A DNA stretch of 64,000 nucleotides from Stenotrophomonas koreensis (GTDB taxonomy: Bacteria; Pseudomonadota; Gammaproteobacteria; Xanthomonadales; Xanthomonadaceae), in the NCBI RefSeq assembly GCF_001431525.1, contig NZ_LDJH01000012.1, positions 62,001 to 126,000 on the forward strand, given 5' to 3'. The notes beneath the pieces are model-generated. The model did no database searches. It worked only from the letters and a program-made list of their open reading frames with translations, and had not been told where the DNA came from. This document shows, one piece after another, positions 37,440 to 46,945 of the stretch. Each line of letters begins with the position of its first letter. Positions within the stretch are counted from its first letter, which is position 1. The translations under genes and the position numbers were made by a program.

Positions 37440-39014
37440 TCAGGACTTGCTGGCAGCGTCGGCGGGGACATTCATGCTGGCCTGGAGGGCCGGCAGGACC
37501 TGGTCTGGCCCCTTGCCAATGGCCTTGAGCATCAACTTGATCTCAATGACCATCAGCACGGTGTAGATCGCCACAAAGCCGATCAACGAGGCCAGGATTT
37601 CATACAGTGCCAACCCGGAGGCGGCATAGAAGGTCGGCAGCACGCCGTCCACGGCCCACGGCTGACGGCCGTACTCGGCGATGAACCAGCCGCATTCGAT
37701 CGCGATCCACGGCAGCGGCAGCGACCACAGGGCGATCTTCAAGAACAGCTTCTTGTCTTCGAAGTTGTTGCGGCAGGAGAAGTAGAAAGCCACCGCGAAG
37801 AAGCCGATCAGGTAGAAGCCGATACCGACCATCGCACGGAAGGTCCAGAACAGCGGGGCGACGGTGGGCACGGTGTCCACGGCAGCCTGGGCGATTTCTT
37901 CCGGGGTGGCATTGCCGATGTCATCGCGGTAGCGCTTGAGCAGCAGGCCATGGCCCAGGTCCTGCCAGTGGCGGTCGAACACCTCGCGTGCTTCCACGTC
38001 GTTCTTGTCGGCGCGGATGCGCTGCAGGGCGGCGTAGGCGATCTGGCCGCCCTTGACGCGCTGCTCGGCACGCTCGACCAGTTCCAGGATGCCCGGAATC
38101 TCCTGGTCCAGCGAACGGGTGGCGATCAGCCCCATCACGTACGGGATATGCACCTCGTAGTGGTTGCGCTGGGCCTGCTGGTCCGGGATGGCAAAGGCGG
38201 TGAACGAGGCCGGTGCCGGCTGGGTCTCCCACATGCCTTCGATCGCGGCCAGCTTCATCTTCTGGTGCTCGGAAGCGGCATAGCCGGATTCGTCACCCAG
38301 CACGGCCACCGAGATCGAGGCCAGCAGGCCGAAGGCGGCAGCCACGGCAAACGAGCGGCGGGCCAGGTCGCGGTGCTTGCCACGCAGCATGTAGAAGGCG
38401 CTGATGGACATCACGAACATCGCGCCGGTCACATAGCCAGCGGACACGGTGTGCACGAACTTGGCCTGGGCCACCGGGTTGAACAGCACGGCGGCAAAGT
38501 CGACCACTTCCATGCGCATCGTTTCCGGGTTGAACACCGCACCCACCGGGTACTGCATCCAGCCGTTGGCGATCAGGATCCACAGCGCCGACAGGTTGGT
38601 GCCCAGCGCCATCAGCCAGGTCACGGTCAGGTGCTGCACCTTGGACAGGCGGTTCCAGCCGAAGAAGAACAGGCCGATGAAGGTGGCTTCCAGGAAGAAG
38701 GCCATCAGCCCTTCGATGGCCAGCGGCGCACCGAAGATGTCACCGACGTAGTGGCTGTAGTAGGACCAGTTCATGCCGAACTGGAACTCCATCACGATGC
38801 CGGTGCCGACGCCCATGGCGAAGTTGATGCCGAACAGCACGCCCCAGAACAGGGTCATCCGGCGCCAGACATCCTTGCCGGTCATGACATAGACGCTCTC
38901 CATGATCGCGATCATGAAGGAGAGTCCCAGCGTGAGGGGGACGAAGAGGAAGTGGTACATCGCGGTCAGTGCAAACTGCAACCGCGATAGTTCCACGACG
39001 GTTTGGTCGATCAT
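37440..39014 (-). CDS. cydA: Cytochrome bd ubiquinol oxidase subunit I
   Basis: A 524-aa subunit carrying the b and d haems and the quinol site. His21 in [14 protein letters not shown] corresponds to the haem ligand near position 19 in E. coli; [13 protein letters not shown] holds the next ligand; [13 protein letters not shown] is the conserved C-terminal motif. The Q-loop region (about 255-390) includes the [14 protein letters not shown] segment and is of the long E. coli type. An FNR/ANR-type box lies 86 bases upstream, consistent with induction at low oxygen. Confidence 0.97.
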   Translation of the reverse strand: MIDQTVVELSRLQFALTAMYHFLFVPLTLGLSFMIAIMESVYVMTGKDVWRRMTLFWGVLFGINFAMGVGTGIVMEFQFGMNWSYYSHYVGDIFGAPLAIEGLMAFFLEATFIGLFFFGWNRLSKVQHLTVTWLMALGTNLSALWILIANGWMQYPVGAVFNPETMRMEVVDFAAVLFNPVAQAKFVHTVSAGYVTGAMFVMSISAFYMLRGKHRDLARRSFAVAAAFGLLASISVAVLGDESGYAASEHQKMKLAAIEGMWETQPAPASFTAFAIPDQQAQRNHYEVHIPYVMGLIATRSLDQEIPGILELVERAEQRVKGGQIAYAALQRIRADKNDVEAREVFDRHWQDLGHGLLLKRYRDDIGNATPEEIAQAAVDTVPTVAPLFWTFRAMVGIGFYLIGFFAVAFYFSCRNNFEDKKLFLKIALWSLPLPWIAIECGWFIAEYGRQPWAVDGVLPTFYAASGLALYEILASLIGFVAIYTVLMVIEIKLMLKAIGKGPDQVLPALQASMNVPADAASKS

Positions 39015-39099
39015 GGCTGTGCTACCTCGTAGGGCATGGCAACGGTAGGGTTGGAGGAACGGTAGGGATGCAAATTAGCGAAGTGTGAAATTGCCCACC

Positions 39100-39113
39100 T
39101 TGATCTGGATCAA
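39100..39113 (-). promoter_or_regulatory. FNR/ANR-type box in the cydA-cydD divergent region
   Basis: TTGATCTGGATCAA is a perfect match to the FNR consensus TTGAT-N4-ATCAA. Its centre is 92 bases from the cydA ATG. A TAATTT at 39077-39072 on the minus strand lies about where a -10 belongs if the box sits at -41.5, so it probably activates cydA. It could also influence cydDC on the other side. Confidence 0.85.
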
Positions 39114-39197
39114 GGAGGCCCAAAGGTGCATGAGTCACCGTCCACCTCCCCGGGGCGATTACACTCCTAGGCCCTGTAATGCCCTTATTTGCTCATT

Positions 39198-40931
39198 GTG
39201 TCCAGTCCCCGCGTCGATAGTCCTACCCCACAGCAGCGCCGCGCGCACCAGCAATGGCTCGATGCACTGGCCGCGTCCGTCAAGGGCAAGCAGCGGCTGG
39301 CCGCTGTTCTGGTCTGTTTTTCCGGTGTCGGCCTGATTGCCCAGGCCGCCGCGATTGCCTGGTTGATCCAGCAGGTGCTGGTGGAAGGCGCCGGTCTGGA
39401 CCAGTGCTGGCCGGTGCTGGTAGCGCTGGCGGTGGTGCTGGCTGCGCGCGCCGTGTTGTCCACTGCCGCCAGTGCCGCCGCCGGCACCGTGGCCGATGCC
39501 GCCAGGCTGGCCCTGCGCCAGCGGGTATACCGCAGCCTGCAGGGCAATGGGCCGCTGTGGCTGCGTGGTCAGCGCAGTGGTGAGCTGGGCGAACTGATGC
39601 TGGCCCATGGCGATGCGGTGGAGGGCTATTTCAGTGGCTACCAGCCGGTGCGCAGCGAGATGGTCGTGGTGCCGCTGGCGATCGTGATCGCGGTAGCCAG
39701 TGTCAACTGGGTGGTGGCCCTGATCCTGTTGTTTACCGGCCCGCTGGTGCCGATCTTCATGATGCTGGTGGGGTGGGGCGCCGAGGCAGCCAGCCGTGCA
39801 CAGCTGTCGGAAATGGCGCGGCTGGGCGGGCATTTTGCCGACCGGATCAAGGGCCTTGGCCTGCTGCGCGTGTATGGACGTGGCCAGGCGGAGTTGAGCC
39901 AGGTCGGCGCAGCGGCCGAACAACTGCGCGAGCGCTCGCTCCGCGTGTTGCGCATTGCCTTCCTGTCCTCGACCGCGCTGGAATTTTTTGCCTCGGTCAG
40001 TGTGGCGATGGTGGCGCTGTATTTTGGCCTGAGCTATCTGGGCCTGATGTCGCTGGGTCCGGGCCTGCCCAGTCTCGGAGTGGGTATGTTCTGCCTGTTG
40101 CTGGCCCCGGAGTTCTATGCCCCGCTGCGCAAGCTGGCGGCGCATTACCACGACCGTGCCAATGCGTTGGCCGCGGTGGCCGAGGTCGAGCGCCTGTTGG
40201 GCCGTCTGCCGCAGGCCGATGACAACAGCCTGCCTGATCCCGGGCTGGCGGCGCAGACAGCGGCCATCAGCGCACCGCAGGCAGGACCGGCGCAGTCGGT
40301 GTTGCAGGCGCAGCAACTGACCCTGCGCCCGCTCGGCGCCACGGTCGATGTGGTCACCGATTTCAGCCTGGTGCTGCAGCCAGGCGAGCGGGTAGCCCTG
40401 GTCGGCCCCAGCGGTAGCGGCAAGAGCACGGTGCTGGAGGCGCTGGCCGGCTGGTTGCCGCCACAGGCGGGCCGCTTGCAGCGTGCCCCCGGCCTGCGCG
40501 TGGTCTATGCCGGGCAGCGGCCGTATTTGTTCCACGGCACGATTGCCGACAACCTGCGTCTGGGAGCGCCAGCGGCCAGTGAGGCGCGGGTGGAACAGGC
40601 CGCCCATGCCGGCCAGGTGATGCGCTTTGCCGGGCAGTTGCCGCAAGGCCTGCAGACCCTGGTCGGTGAGCGCGGGCTGGGCCTGTCCGGTGGTGAGGCG
40701 CGCCGGGTCGGCCTGGCCCGGGCATTGTTGATGGAGGCCGATGTGCTGTTGCTGGATGAGCCCACCGCGTTTCTTGATGCCCAGACCGAAGCTGACCTGC
40801 TGCAGGCCCTGAACGTGCATGCGCGTGGACGCACGGTGCTGGTGGCCACGCACAGCCCGGTGGTGATGGCCTGGGCCGACCGGGTGATCCACCTGCCCGG
40901 GCCGGCGGCGCCTGTGGAGGTACCGGCATGA
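39198..40931 (+). CDS. cydD: ABC transporter CydD (heterodimeric thiol exporter subunit)
   Basis: A 577-aa fused membrane-ATPase half transporter. Six helices (about 30-310) are followed by the ATPase with Walker A GPSGSGKST, signature LSGGEARRVGLARAL and Walker B VLLLDEPTAFLD. CydDC exports glutathione/cysteine to the periplasm and is needed for bd oxidase and c-type cytochrome assembly. GTG 39198 is preferred; TTG 39189 is the alternative. It overlaps cydC by four bases and is divergent from cydABX. Confidence 0.93.
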   Translation: MSSPRVDSPTPQQRRAHQQWLDALAASVKGKQRLAAVLVCFSGVGLIAQAAAIAWLIQQVLVEGAGLDQCWPVLVALAVVLAARAVLSTAASAAAGTVADAARLALRQRVYRSLQGNGPLWLRGQRSGELGELMLAHGDAVEGYFSGYQPVRSEMVVVPLAIVIAVASVNWVVALILLFTGPLVPIFMMLVGWGAEAASRAQLSEMARLGGHFADRIKGLGLLRVYGRGQAELSQVGAAAEQLRERSLRVLRIAFLSSTALEFFASVSVAMVALYFGLSYLGLMSLGPGLPSLGVGMFCLLLAPEFYAPLRKLAAHYHDRANALAAVAEVERLLGRLPQADDNSLPDPGLAAQTAAISAPQAGPAQSVLQAQQLTLRPLGATVDVVTDFSLVLQPGERVALVGPSGSGKSTVLEALAGWLPPQAGRLQRAPGLRVVYAGQRPYLFHGTIADNLRLGAPAASEARVEQAAHAGQVMRFAGQLPQGLQTLVGERGLGLSGGEARRVGLARALLMEADVLLLDEPTAFLDAQTEADLLQALNVHARGRTVLVATHSPVVMAWADRVIHLPGPAAPVEVPA

Positions 40932-42610
40932 AACACGCCAGTGAGGCTCCGCTGTCCTCGGTGTTTGCCGCCCACCGTTGGCGCCTGGTCGGTTCGGTGG
41001 TGCTGTTCAGCGTCACCATGGTCGCCGGTACCGCGCTGTTGGGCCTGTCCGGCGGGTTCCTGACCGCCTCGGCGCTGGCCGGCCTGGCCGGCCTGGGTGG
41101 CAGTTTCAATTTCTTCTCGCCCTCGGCCGGGATCCGTGCACTGACCATGGTGCGCATCGTCAGCCGTTACTTTGAAAAGCTGGTCGGTCATGACGCCACC
41201 CTGCGCATCGCGCGCGACCTGCGCGTGTGGTTTTTCGCCCGCGCATTGCCGCTGGCACCGGGCAAACTGGGCAATACCCGTACCGGCGAATTGCTGGCCC
41301 GGCTGATGGGTGATATCGCCGAAGTCGATGGCCTGTTCGTACGTGCCATCGGGCCGCTGCTGGCAATGGGCGTGGTGACGGTGGCGGCGTTGCTGGCGGC
41401 CTGGTTGGTGTACTGGCCGGCGGCGCTGCTGCTGTTGCTGCTGGCGCTGGTGATCGGCCTGTGGGTGCCGCTGCTTGCCGTACGAGGCGGCAACCGCGGG
41501 GAAGGCGAGCGGGCACAGCGGCGGGCCAGCCTGCGCACGCTGGCCTTCGAGGGGCTGGAAGGTGCGGCGGATCTGCTGGCACAGCAGGCGCAGGGGCGCT
41601 GGATCGTGCAGGTCGATGAGGCCGCACGCAAGGTGGCCGGCAGTGACCGCCGCCGCCGCCGCCATCTGCTCACGGCGCAATTGCTGCATGGGCTGTGCGC
41701 CAGTGCCGGGCTGGTGGCCATCATCGCCATTGCCCTGGATGGCCATGCCGCCCATGGCCTGGCACCGGCACTGGCCGCCGCCCTGGTGTTCATGACCGTG
41801 GCACTGCTGGAACTGTGGGCCGGTGCCGGTCTGGCCTGGCAATCGCTGGTGGCCGGCAAGGTCGCCGCTGCACGGCTGCAGGCGATCGTCGAACAGGCGC
41901 CAGCGGTGTCTGATCCGTCCCGGCCGCAGCCTCTGCGTGATGCAGGGCCGATGACCGGTTTGAGCCTTCACGGTGTGCGTTTTGCCTGGCCCGGACAGGC
42001 CCGGCCGGTGCTGGACGGGCTTGACCTGAGCCTGGCGCCTGGCCAGCGCATCGCCATTGGCGGTGACAGTGGCAGCGGCAAGAGCACCTTGTCGCTGCTG
42101 ATCCTGCGTCAGGCCGACCCGCAGGCCGGGCAGCTGCTGTGGAACGGGCAGGACCTGCGTGAGCTGGCACTGGCCCAGTGGCATCAGCAACTGGCCTGGA
42201 TGCCACAGGGCGCGCCGGTGTTTGCCGGCACCCTGGCCGAGAACCTGCGTCTGGGCGATGCCGGGGCTGATGATGCGCGGCTGTGGGAGGTACTGGAGAG
42301 GGTACGGCTGGCCGATTGGGCACGCGCGACCGGCGGGCTGCAGCAATGGCTGGGCGAGAACGGGGCCACGGTTTCCGGTGGCCAGGCGCGCCGCCTGGCG
42401 CTGGCCCGCGCGTTGTTGCGTCCGGGTCCGTTGGTGCTGCTGGACGAGCCGACCGAAGGACTGGATGTGGACACCGCCAATGCCCTGCTGGCCGACCTGC
42501 CGGCGGCACTGGGCGGGCGCAGCCTGCTGATGATCACCCACGATGCCCTGCCGGCGGGGGTGGTCGATGTGCAGTACCGGCTGCAGGGAGGTCGCCTGCA
42601 GCGGCAATGA
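40928..42610 (+). CDS. cydC: ABC transporter CydC (heterodimeric thiol exporter subunit)
   Basis: A 560-aa partner of CydD with the same membrane-ATPase layout. The ATPase shows Walker A GDSGSGKST, signature VSGGQARRLALARAL and Walker B LVLLDEPTEGLD. The N-terminal helices include GGFLTASALAGLAG. The ATGA overlap with cydD indicates translational coupling. There is no clear terminator before the convergent gene at 42637. Confidence 0.93.
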   Translation: MKHASEAPLSSVFAAHRWRLVGSVVLFSVTMVAGTALLGLSGGFLTASALAGLAGLGGSFNFFSPSAGIRALTMVRIVSRYFEKLVGHDATLRIARDLRVWFFARALPLAPGKLGNTRTGELLARLMGDIAEVDGLFVRAIGPLLAMGVVTVAALLAAWLVYWPAALLLLLLALVIGLWVPLLAVRGGNRGEGERAQRRASLRTLAFEGLEGAADLLAQQAQGRWIVQVDEAARKVAGSDRRRRRHLLTAQLLHGLCASAGLVAIIAIALDGHAAHGLAPALAAALVFMTVALLELWAGAGLAWQSLVAGKVAAARLQAIVEQAPAVSDPSRPQPLRDAGPMTGLSLHGVRFAWPGQARPVLDGLDLSLAPGQRIAIGGDSGSGKSTLSLLILRQADPQAGQLLWNGQDLRELALAQWHQQLAWMPQGAPVFAGTLAENLRLGDAGADDARLWEVLERVRLADWARATGGLQQWLGENGATVSGGQARRLALARALLRPGPLVLLDEPTEGLDVDTANALLADLPAALGGRSLLMITHDALPAGVVDVQYRLQGGRLQRQ

Positions 42611-42636
42611 GCGCCCGCTGTGCCGGCAGCGACCGC

Positions 42637-43251
42637 TCAGCCGGCCAGCCGTTGCAGCAGCAGTGGTGTGGCGAGCAGTCCCAGGCTGTTGAGCAACACG
42701 CAGACCCAGAACAGTGCCTGGAAGCCGGGCTTGGCAGTCTTGTGCCGGAACTGGCCCTGGGCAATCAGGGCCCCGGGCCAGCCGCCGAGCAGGCCGAACA
42801 GCTGCAGCGTGGCCTCCGGAGTGCGCCGCTGGTCACGCTGGGCCGCACGCTTGTCCAGCGCGTAAGCCACATAGGCCAGCAGGCTCAGGCCCAGGCTCAC
42901 GGCCACCAGCGGCCACGGCAGCAGGTCCAGCGCCGCGGCGGTGACCAGGGCGCTGAGGGCGGCCAGGCCGGCCAGCGGCCGCCAGGCCTGGCGGCCCTTG
43001 CCCGGCGGGCCGGCATGCACCGAGTTGCGTGGGCGCGCGTGCCGGCGTGCTGGCTTGACCGCTACCGCACGCCGGCGGCCGTTGCGGTCGGTCTGTACCT
43101 GGTAGGTCAGCAGCATGCCATCGGCCGGGCGCTGGCTGCCAAGCTGGCAGGCGCTGATGTGCATCCAGACCCGCTCGCCACCGCCAGTGGGGGTGAGGTA
43201 ACCAAAGCCCCGCTTGTCATCCCAGTCGGTCAGGCGTCCCTGCAGCCGCAT
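42637..43251 (-). CDS. Cold-shock domain-DUF1294 membrane protein
   Basis: A 204-aa fusion. Residues 1-65 form a cold-shock fold with RNP1-like KRGFGYLTP and RNP2-like VWMHISA, i.e. a single-strand nucleic-acid-binding module. After a basic linker (RRHARPRN) the C-terminal part has about four helices with the DUF1294 motif AYALDKRAAQRDQRRTPEATL and GGWPGALIAQ...RHKT. This fusion is common in proteobacteria; function unknown, probably an inner-membrane nucleic-acid-responsive protein. It converges with cydC. Confidence 0.88.
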   Translation of the reverse strand: MRLQGRLTDWDDKRGFGYLTPTGGGERVWMHISACQLGSQRPADGMLLTYQVQTDRNGRRRAVAVKPARRHARPRNSVHAGPPGKGRQAWRPLAGLAALSALVTAAALDLLPWPLVAVSLGLSLLAYVAYALDKRAAQRDQRRTPEATLQLFGLLGGWPGALIAQGQFRHKTAKPGFQALFWVCVLLNSLGLLATPLLLQRLAG

Positions 43252-43310
43252 CGTCGTTGTCCTGTGTGTGCAGCGGGCATTGAAGCAGATCCACCCGCCG
43301 CTGCAAGGGC

Positions 43311-44177
43311 TTACGGACGTGGCGGGGCAGGCTCATCGGCACGAATCCGCAACAGCCGGGGAAACCGTGGCAGCCCATGGACGGTGCGTTCGGTGTAGCG
43401 ATAGGTGATCCGGCTGCCAATGGCGGGTGGTGCGCGGCGCTGGGCATCGCTCAGGCCGCTGCCGATGGCAAATACCCGCCCCTGGTCATCGCGCACCTGC
43501 AGCGCACCGAGCATGCCGCTGTACTTGCCGCGCCCGGCGGTATGCGCAATGACAAGGGCCTCGGCATCGCGCCACGGTTTGATCTTGAACAGCAGCGCAC
43601 TGCGTCCGGGCACATGGCGCGCGTACCGGTGGTGGGCGATCAGGCCTTCGCCGCCGCCTTGCACAACGGCATCCAGCCATGCCTGCAGCGCAGCGGGATC
43701 GGCCAGTGGCTGCTGCTGGACCAGACGCAGGTGGCGCGAGCGGCTGTTGGCAACCAGGCGCTGCAGGTGCTGGTAACGCTGCTCGAACCTGCCCCCATCG
43801 GTGGGCAGGTCGAACACCCACAGCGCGACCTGCTGCCAGCGCGGATCCTGCGGGTCATGGCCACGCACCAGCGCGCTGACCGTGTCGAACTGGCCGCGGC
43901 CCAGCCAGAGCTCACCGTCCATGACCTGTGCCGGCCAGCCGGCGGTAAAGCCCGGAGGCACCGCGATCCGGTTGCCGCCACGGGTGGTCAGTTGTCGGCC
44001 ATCCCAGCGTGCGCGCACGCCATCGAGTTTTTCGCTGAACAGAAAATCGTCCAGCGCCGGTGCCGGTTGCGGCCAGGTGCTGGCCAGCATCGGCGCCGGC
44101 TGGGCCAGCGCGCTGCCGACAAACAGCACAGACCACAGCAGACAGCGGCGGGCGCTTGCCACAAGCCAGGTTGCCAT
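43311..44177 (-). CDS. LigE-type ATP-dependent DNA ligase with signal peptide
   Basis: A 288-aa minimal ATP-dependent DNA ligase. Motif I SEKLDGVRARWDG holds the adenylated Lys50; MDGELWLG, GGGEGLIAHH and LFKIKPW follow as motifs III, IV and V; an OB-fold completes the protein. The N-terminus (about 1-26, ending GSALAQ) is a signal peptide, as in the periplasmic Lig E of naturally competent bacteria. Start ATG 44177. Probable role is joining nicks in extracellular or incoming DNA; no competence gene is adjacent. Confidence 0.9.
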   Translation of the reverse strand: MATWLVASARRCLLWSVLFVGSALAQPAPMLASTWPQPAPALDDFLFSEKLDGVRARWDGRQLTTRGGNRIAVPPGFTAGWPAQVMDGELWLGRGQFDTVSALVRGHDPQDPRWQQVALWVFDLPTDGGRFEQRYQHLQRLVANSRSRHLRLVQQQPLADPAALQAWLDAVVQGGGEGLIAHHRYARHVPGRSALLFKIKPWRDAEALVIAHTAGRGKYSGMLGALQVRDDQGRVFAIGSGLSDAQRRAPPAIGSRITYRYTERTVHGLPRFPRLLRIRADEPAPPRP

Positions 44178-44314
44178 CACGTTGCATCCATCAGTGCCGG
44201 GAGGACAGCATCCCTGCTGCAGCGCTGGCTGCCGCTCGGGCAATGGCGTGTCGCGACCCGCCAGACTGGCAGCCTGGCGGGTGGGGCAAATTCCCGGCCG
44301 CCATCGGGCGGGGG

Positions 44315-45427
44315 TCAGATCTCGGCCAGAAACCCGGCCACCGGTGGGCAGAAACGCTCGAAGTCGACCAGGAAGGCGTCATGGCCCTGGGGGGAATCCA
44401 GGCCGACAAAGCGGGCGTCACAGCCGCCTGCGGCCAGGCCCTGGGCAATCTGCTGCTGTTGCTGCACCGGGAACAGAATGTCGGTATTGGCGCCGATGGC
44501 CAGTGCCTTGTCGACGCGCAGCTGTGCCAGCGCCGCATCGACATCGCCATTGGCGTATTCGCCCAGGTCGAACCAGTCCATTGCGCGCCCCAGGTACAGG
44601 TAGCAGTTGGGGTCAAAATGACGGACGAAACGCCGGGCATGGCCTTCCAGGTAGCTTTCCACCTGGAACTCCATTCCGAACGGATCGCCGTCATTGGCTT
44701 CTGAATCCAGGCGGACACGGCCAAAGCGGCCATCCCATTCCAGCGCCGAACGGTAGGTGATCACGCCGAGCTTGCGCGCAATCCGCATCCCGGCCTCCGG
44801 GTAGACGGCCTCGTCATAACTGCCGTTGTTCCAGGCTGGATCCAGACGGATGGCCTCGCGCTGCAGCGAACGGATGGCGATGGAGAACGGCAGCGCCTGC
44901 GCCGAGCCGGAGATGTTGATATGGCTGCGGGCAATCCCCGGGTGCCGCTGCAGCACCGCCAGCGCGGTCATCCCGCCCATCGAGTTGCCGATCAGGCAGG
45001 CCAGCTGCGTGATGCCCAGTGCCTTGACCACGCTGACCCCGGCATCGGCGATGTCCTCGATCGACAGGGCCGGAAAATCCAGCCGCCAGGGCTGCCCGCT
45101 GTCCGGGTTGAGCGAGGCCGGGCCGGTGGAGCCCTTGCAGCTGCCCAGTGAGTTGACACAGATCACGAACCAGCGTTCGGTATCGATCGCCTTGCCGGGG
45201 CCGAGCATTTTTTCCCACCAGCCCGGCAGTGGGTTGCCGGCATGGCTGGCGGCATGCGCATCGGGCGACAGGCCGGTAACGATCAGCACCGCATTGCGGC
45301 GGTCGGCGGCCAGGGTGCCCCAGGTTTCATAGGCCACGCGCGCGCCTTGCAGTTGGCCACCACGCTTGAGTGGCAGCGGCGAGGGCAGCGCATGGAACTG
45401 GCTGCCGGGCGGGATGAATTCGGTCAT
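44315..45427 (-). CDS. metX: MetX-family acyltransferase (homoserine/serine O-succinyl- or acetyltransferase)
   Basis: A 370-aa alpha/beta-hydrolase acyltransferase. The nucleophile is Ser149 in IGNSMGGM, with the charge-relay Asp in NTDILFPV and His in SPQGHDAFL. It activates homoserine for methionine, or, for several Xanthomonadaceae relatives, serine with succinyl-CoA for cysteine; the variant GNSMGG block (instead of GGSMGG) supports the latter group. Substrate is not decided by sequence alone. It follows the ccm operon by 64 bases on the same strand. Confidence 0.88.
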   Translation of the reverse strand: MTEFIPPGSQFHALPSPLPLKRGGQLQGARVAYETWGTLAADRRNAVLIVTGLSPDAHAASHAGNPLPGWWEKMLGPGKAIDTERWFVICVNSLGSCKGSTGPASLNPDSGQPWRLDFPALSIEDIADAGVSVVKALGITQLACLIGNSMGGMTALAVLQRHPGIARSHINISGSAQALPFSIAIRSLQREAIRLDPAWNNGSYDEAVYPEAGMRIARKLGVITYRSALEWDGRFGRVRLDSEANDGDPFGMEFQVESYLEGHARRFVRHFDPNCYLYLGRAMDWFDLGEYANGDVDAALAQLRVDKALAIGANTDILFPVQQQQQIAQGLAAGGCDARFVGLDSPQGHDAFLVDFERFCPPVAGFLAEI

Positions 45428-45491
45428 GGCCGTATTCTAACCGTGCCACCGGAGGTCGATTCAGGCCGGATCGGCCGATGCTGTGTGCTGT

Positions 45492-46508
45492 TTACGGGCG
45501 TAATTCCAGCGGCAGCGGCGCCGCCGCGGGCAGCTCCACCGTCACCGCGGCAGTTTCAATATCGGCGTCACTGCGGCTGGCCGAACCACCAAGCGCAATG
45601 CGTGCACTGACCTGGACCTGGCGATGGCTGGACAGCGGCTGGCCGGGCATCACGCTGTTGCGGTCATCCAGGCTGACCTGGGCCGGCAGATCGGCCAGGC
45701 GCAGGCGTTTGGCCGCCACCGGCATCGGGCTGCCGAGGGTGTCACGCACCTGGATGAACACCGGGGTATCGGCCGCCAGCGCGGGCGCACCGCCCGCTGA
45801 TGGCGCCAGCCGCAAGGCCACCGTCAGCAGTGCTGCAGGCGCTGGCGTCGCTGTCGCCTGGCTGGCATCCAGGGGCGGCAGGCCGGCCGCCTGGCGGGCG
45901 ATGGCAATCTGTTCGCGGACGCTGGCCGCGGTGTCGGCATCGAGCAGGGCGAGCAATTGCTGCCAGGTCTGTGCGGCGGCGGCCGGCTGCCCGCGTTGGC
46001 GCTGGGCAATGCCGATCAGCCACAGTGCCCGCTGCGCCTGCGGGTCAAGCCTGCGTGCCTGCTCCAGCCAGGCCAGCGCGGTGTCGTCGATCTGCCGTTG
46101 CGGATGCGCATCGGCGCGGGCCTGGGCCGCCTCCACCAGCAGTGCAGGCTGGCCGGGCGCGTGGTGCAGAGCCTGTTGCCAGGCCTGCGCCGAAGCCTCG
46201 CCATTGCCCAGCAGCGCCTCGGCACGCGCCAGCAGCACCCAGCCTTCGGCTTGTGCGGGATCGGCCTGCAGCGCCTGGCGCAGGCGTTCGGTGTTGTCGG
46301 CCAGGTCCTGCGCGCCGCTGTCGGTGGCCGGTGCCGGTTGCCATGCCGCCGGGGTGCCGAGCAGGCTGTACAGGCCGGCACAGGCCAGCGCGAGGACGGC
46401 GGCCAGCGCGGCGCTGCTGCGGTAGTGGCGCTGGCGCCACAATGGGATGGCAACCAGCACACCCACCAGGCTGCCGAGCAGGGCGGCCAGAAGCAGGGGC
46501 AGGCTCAC
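45492..46508 (-). CDS. ccmI: Cytochrome c maturation protein CcmI (TPR protein)
   Basis: A 338-aa membrane-anchored apocytochrome c chaperone. Two N-terminal helices (about 4-22 and 33-50) flank a cytoplasmic RQRHYR loop. A TPR domain follows (about 70-210; AEGWVLLARAEALLGN, PQAQRALWLIGIAQRQRG), and a C-terminal beta domain (LADLPAQVSLDDRNSVMPG) resembles the family's periplasmic end. Overlaps ccmH by four bases and is the last ccm gene. Confidence 0.9.
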   Translation of the reverse strand: MSLPLLLAALLGSLVGVLVAIPLWRQRHYRSSAALAAVLALACAGLYSLLGTPAAWQPAPATDSGAQDLADNTERLRQALQADPAQAEGWVLLARAEALLGNGEASAQAWQQALHHAPGQPALLVEAAQARADAHPQRQIDDTALAWLEQARRLDPQAQRALWLIGIAQRQRGQPAAAAQTWQQLLALLDADTAASVREQIAIARQAAGLPPLDASQATATPAPAALLTVALRLAPSAGGAPALAADTPVFIQVRDTLGSPMPVAAKRLRLADLPAQVSLDDRNSVMPGQPLSSHRQVQVSARIALGGSASRSDADIETAAVTVELPAAAPLPLELRP

Positions 46509-46945
46509 CAGTCATCTCCGCTGGGCGGTAACGGATGCTCGGCGAGCAGGTGCTGGCGGCGGGCGATGACCCGCCAGGCCAGCAGCGCGCCGCAGATCAG
46601 CAGCAGGCCCGGAACCAACCACAGTGCGATGGTGGCGGCGCTCAGTGCCGGGCGATAGAGCACGAACTGGCCATAGCGTTGTACCAGATAGGCGCGGATC
46701 TGGCTGTCGCTCTGGCCCTGCTGCATCAGTGTCAGGACCTGGCGGCGCATGTCCTGGGCGATCAGCGCATCGGAGTCGGCCAGCGACTGGTTCTGGCACT
46801 GCACACAGCGCAGCTCGGCGGTGAGGGCATGAAAACGGGCTTCCTGCCCGGTATCGCTGAAAACCAGCGGGGCGGCGGTGGCGGTGACCGGCCACACACT
46901 GCAGGCCAGCAGCACGCTCAACAGCCAGCGACGCAGCCCGTTCAT
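46505..46945 (-). CDS. ccmH: Cytochrome c maturation thiol oxidoreductase CcmH
   Basis: A 146-aa membrane-anchored protein reducing apocytochrome c or CcmG. It has a signal peptide, the LRCVQCQNQSLADS redox motif (C47/C50), the conserved YGQFVLYRP, and a C-terminal transmembrane helix (LWLVPGLLLICGALLAW). ATG 46945 overlaps the end of ccmG by four bases. The cytochrome-binding TPR part is encoded separately as ccmI. Confidence 0.95.
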   Translation of the reverse strand: MNGLRRWLLSVLLACSVWPVTATAAPLVFSDTGQEARFHALTAELRCVQCQNQSLADSDALIAQDMRRQVLTLMQQGQSDSQIRAYLVQRYGQFVLYRPALSAATIALWLVPGLLLICGALLAWRVIARRQHLLAEHPLPPSGDDW

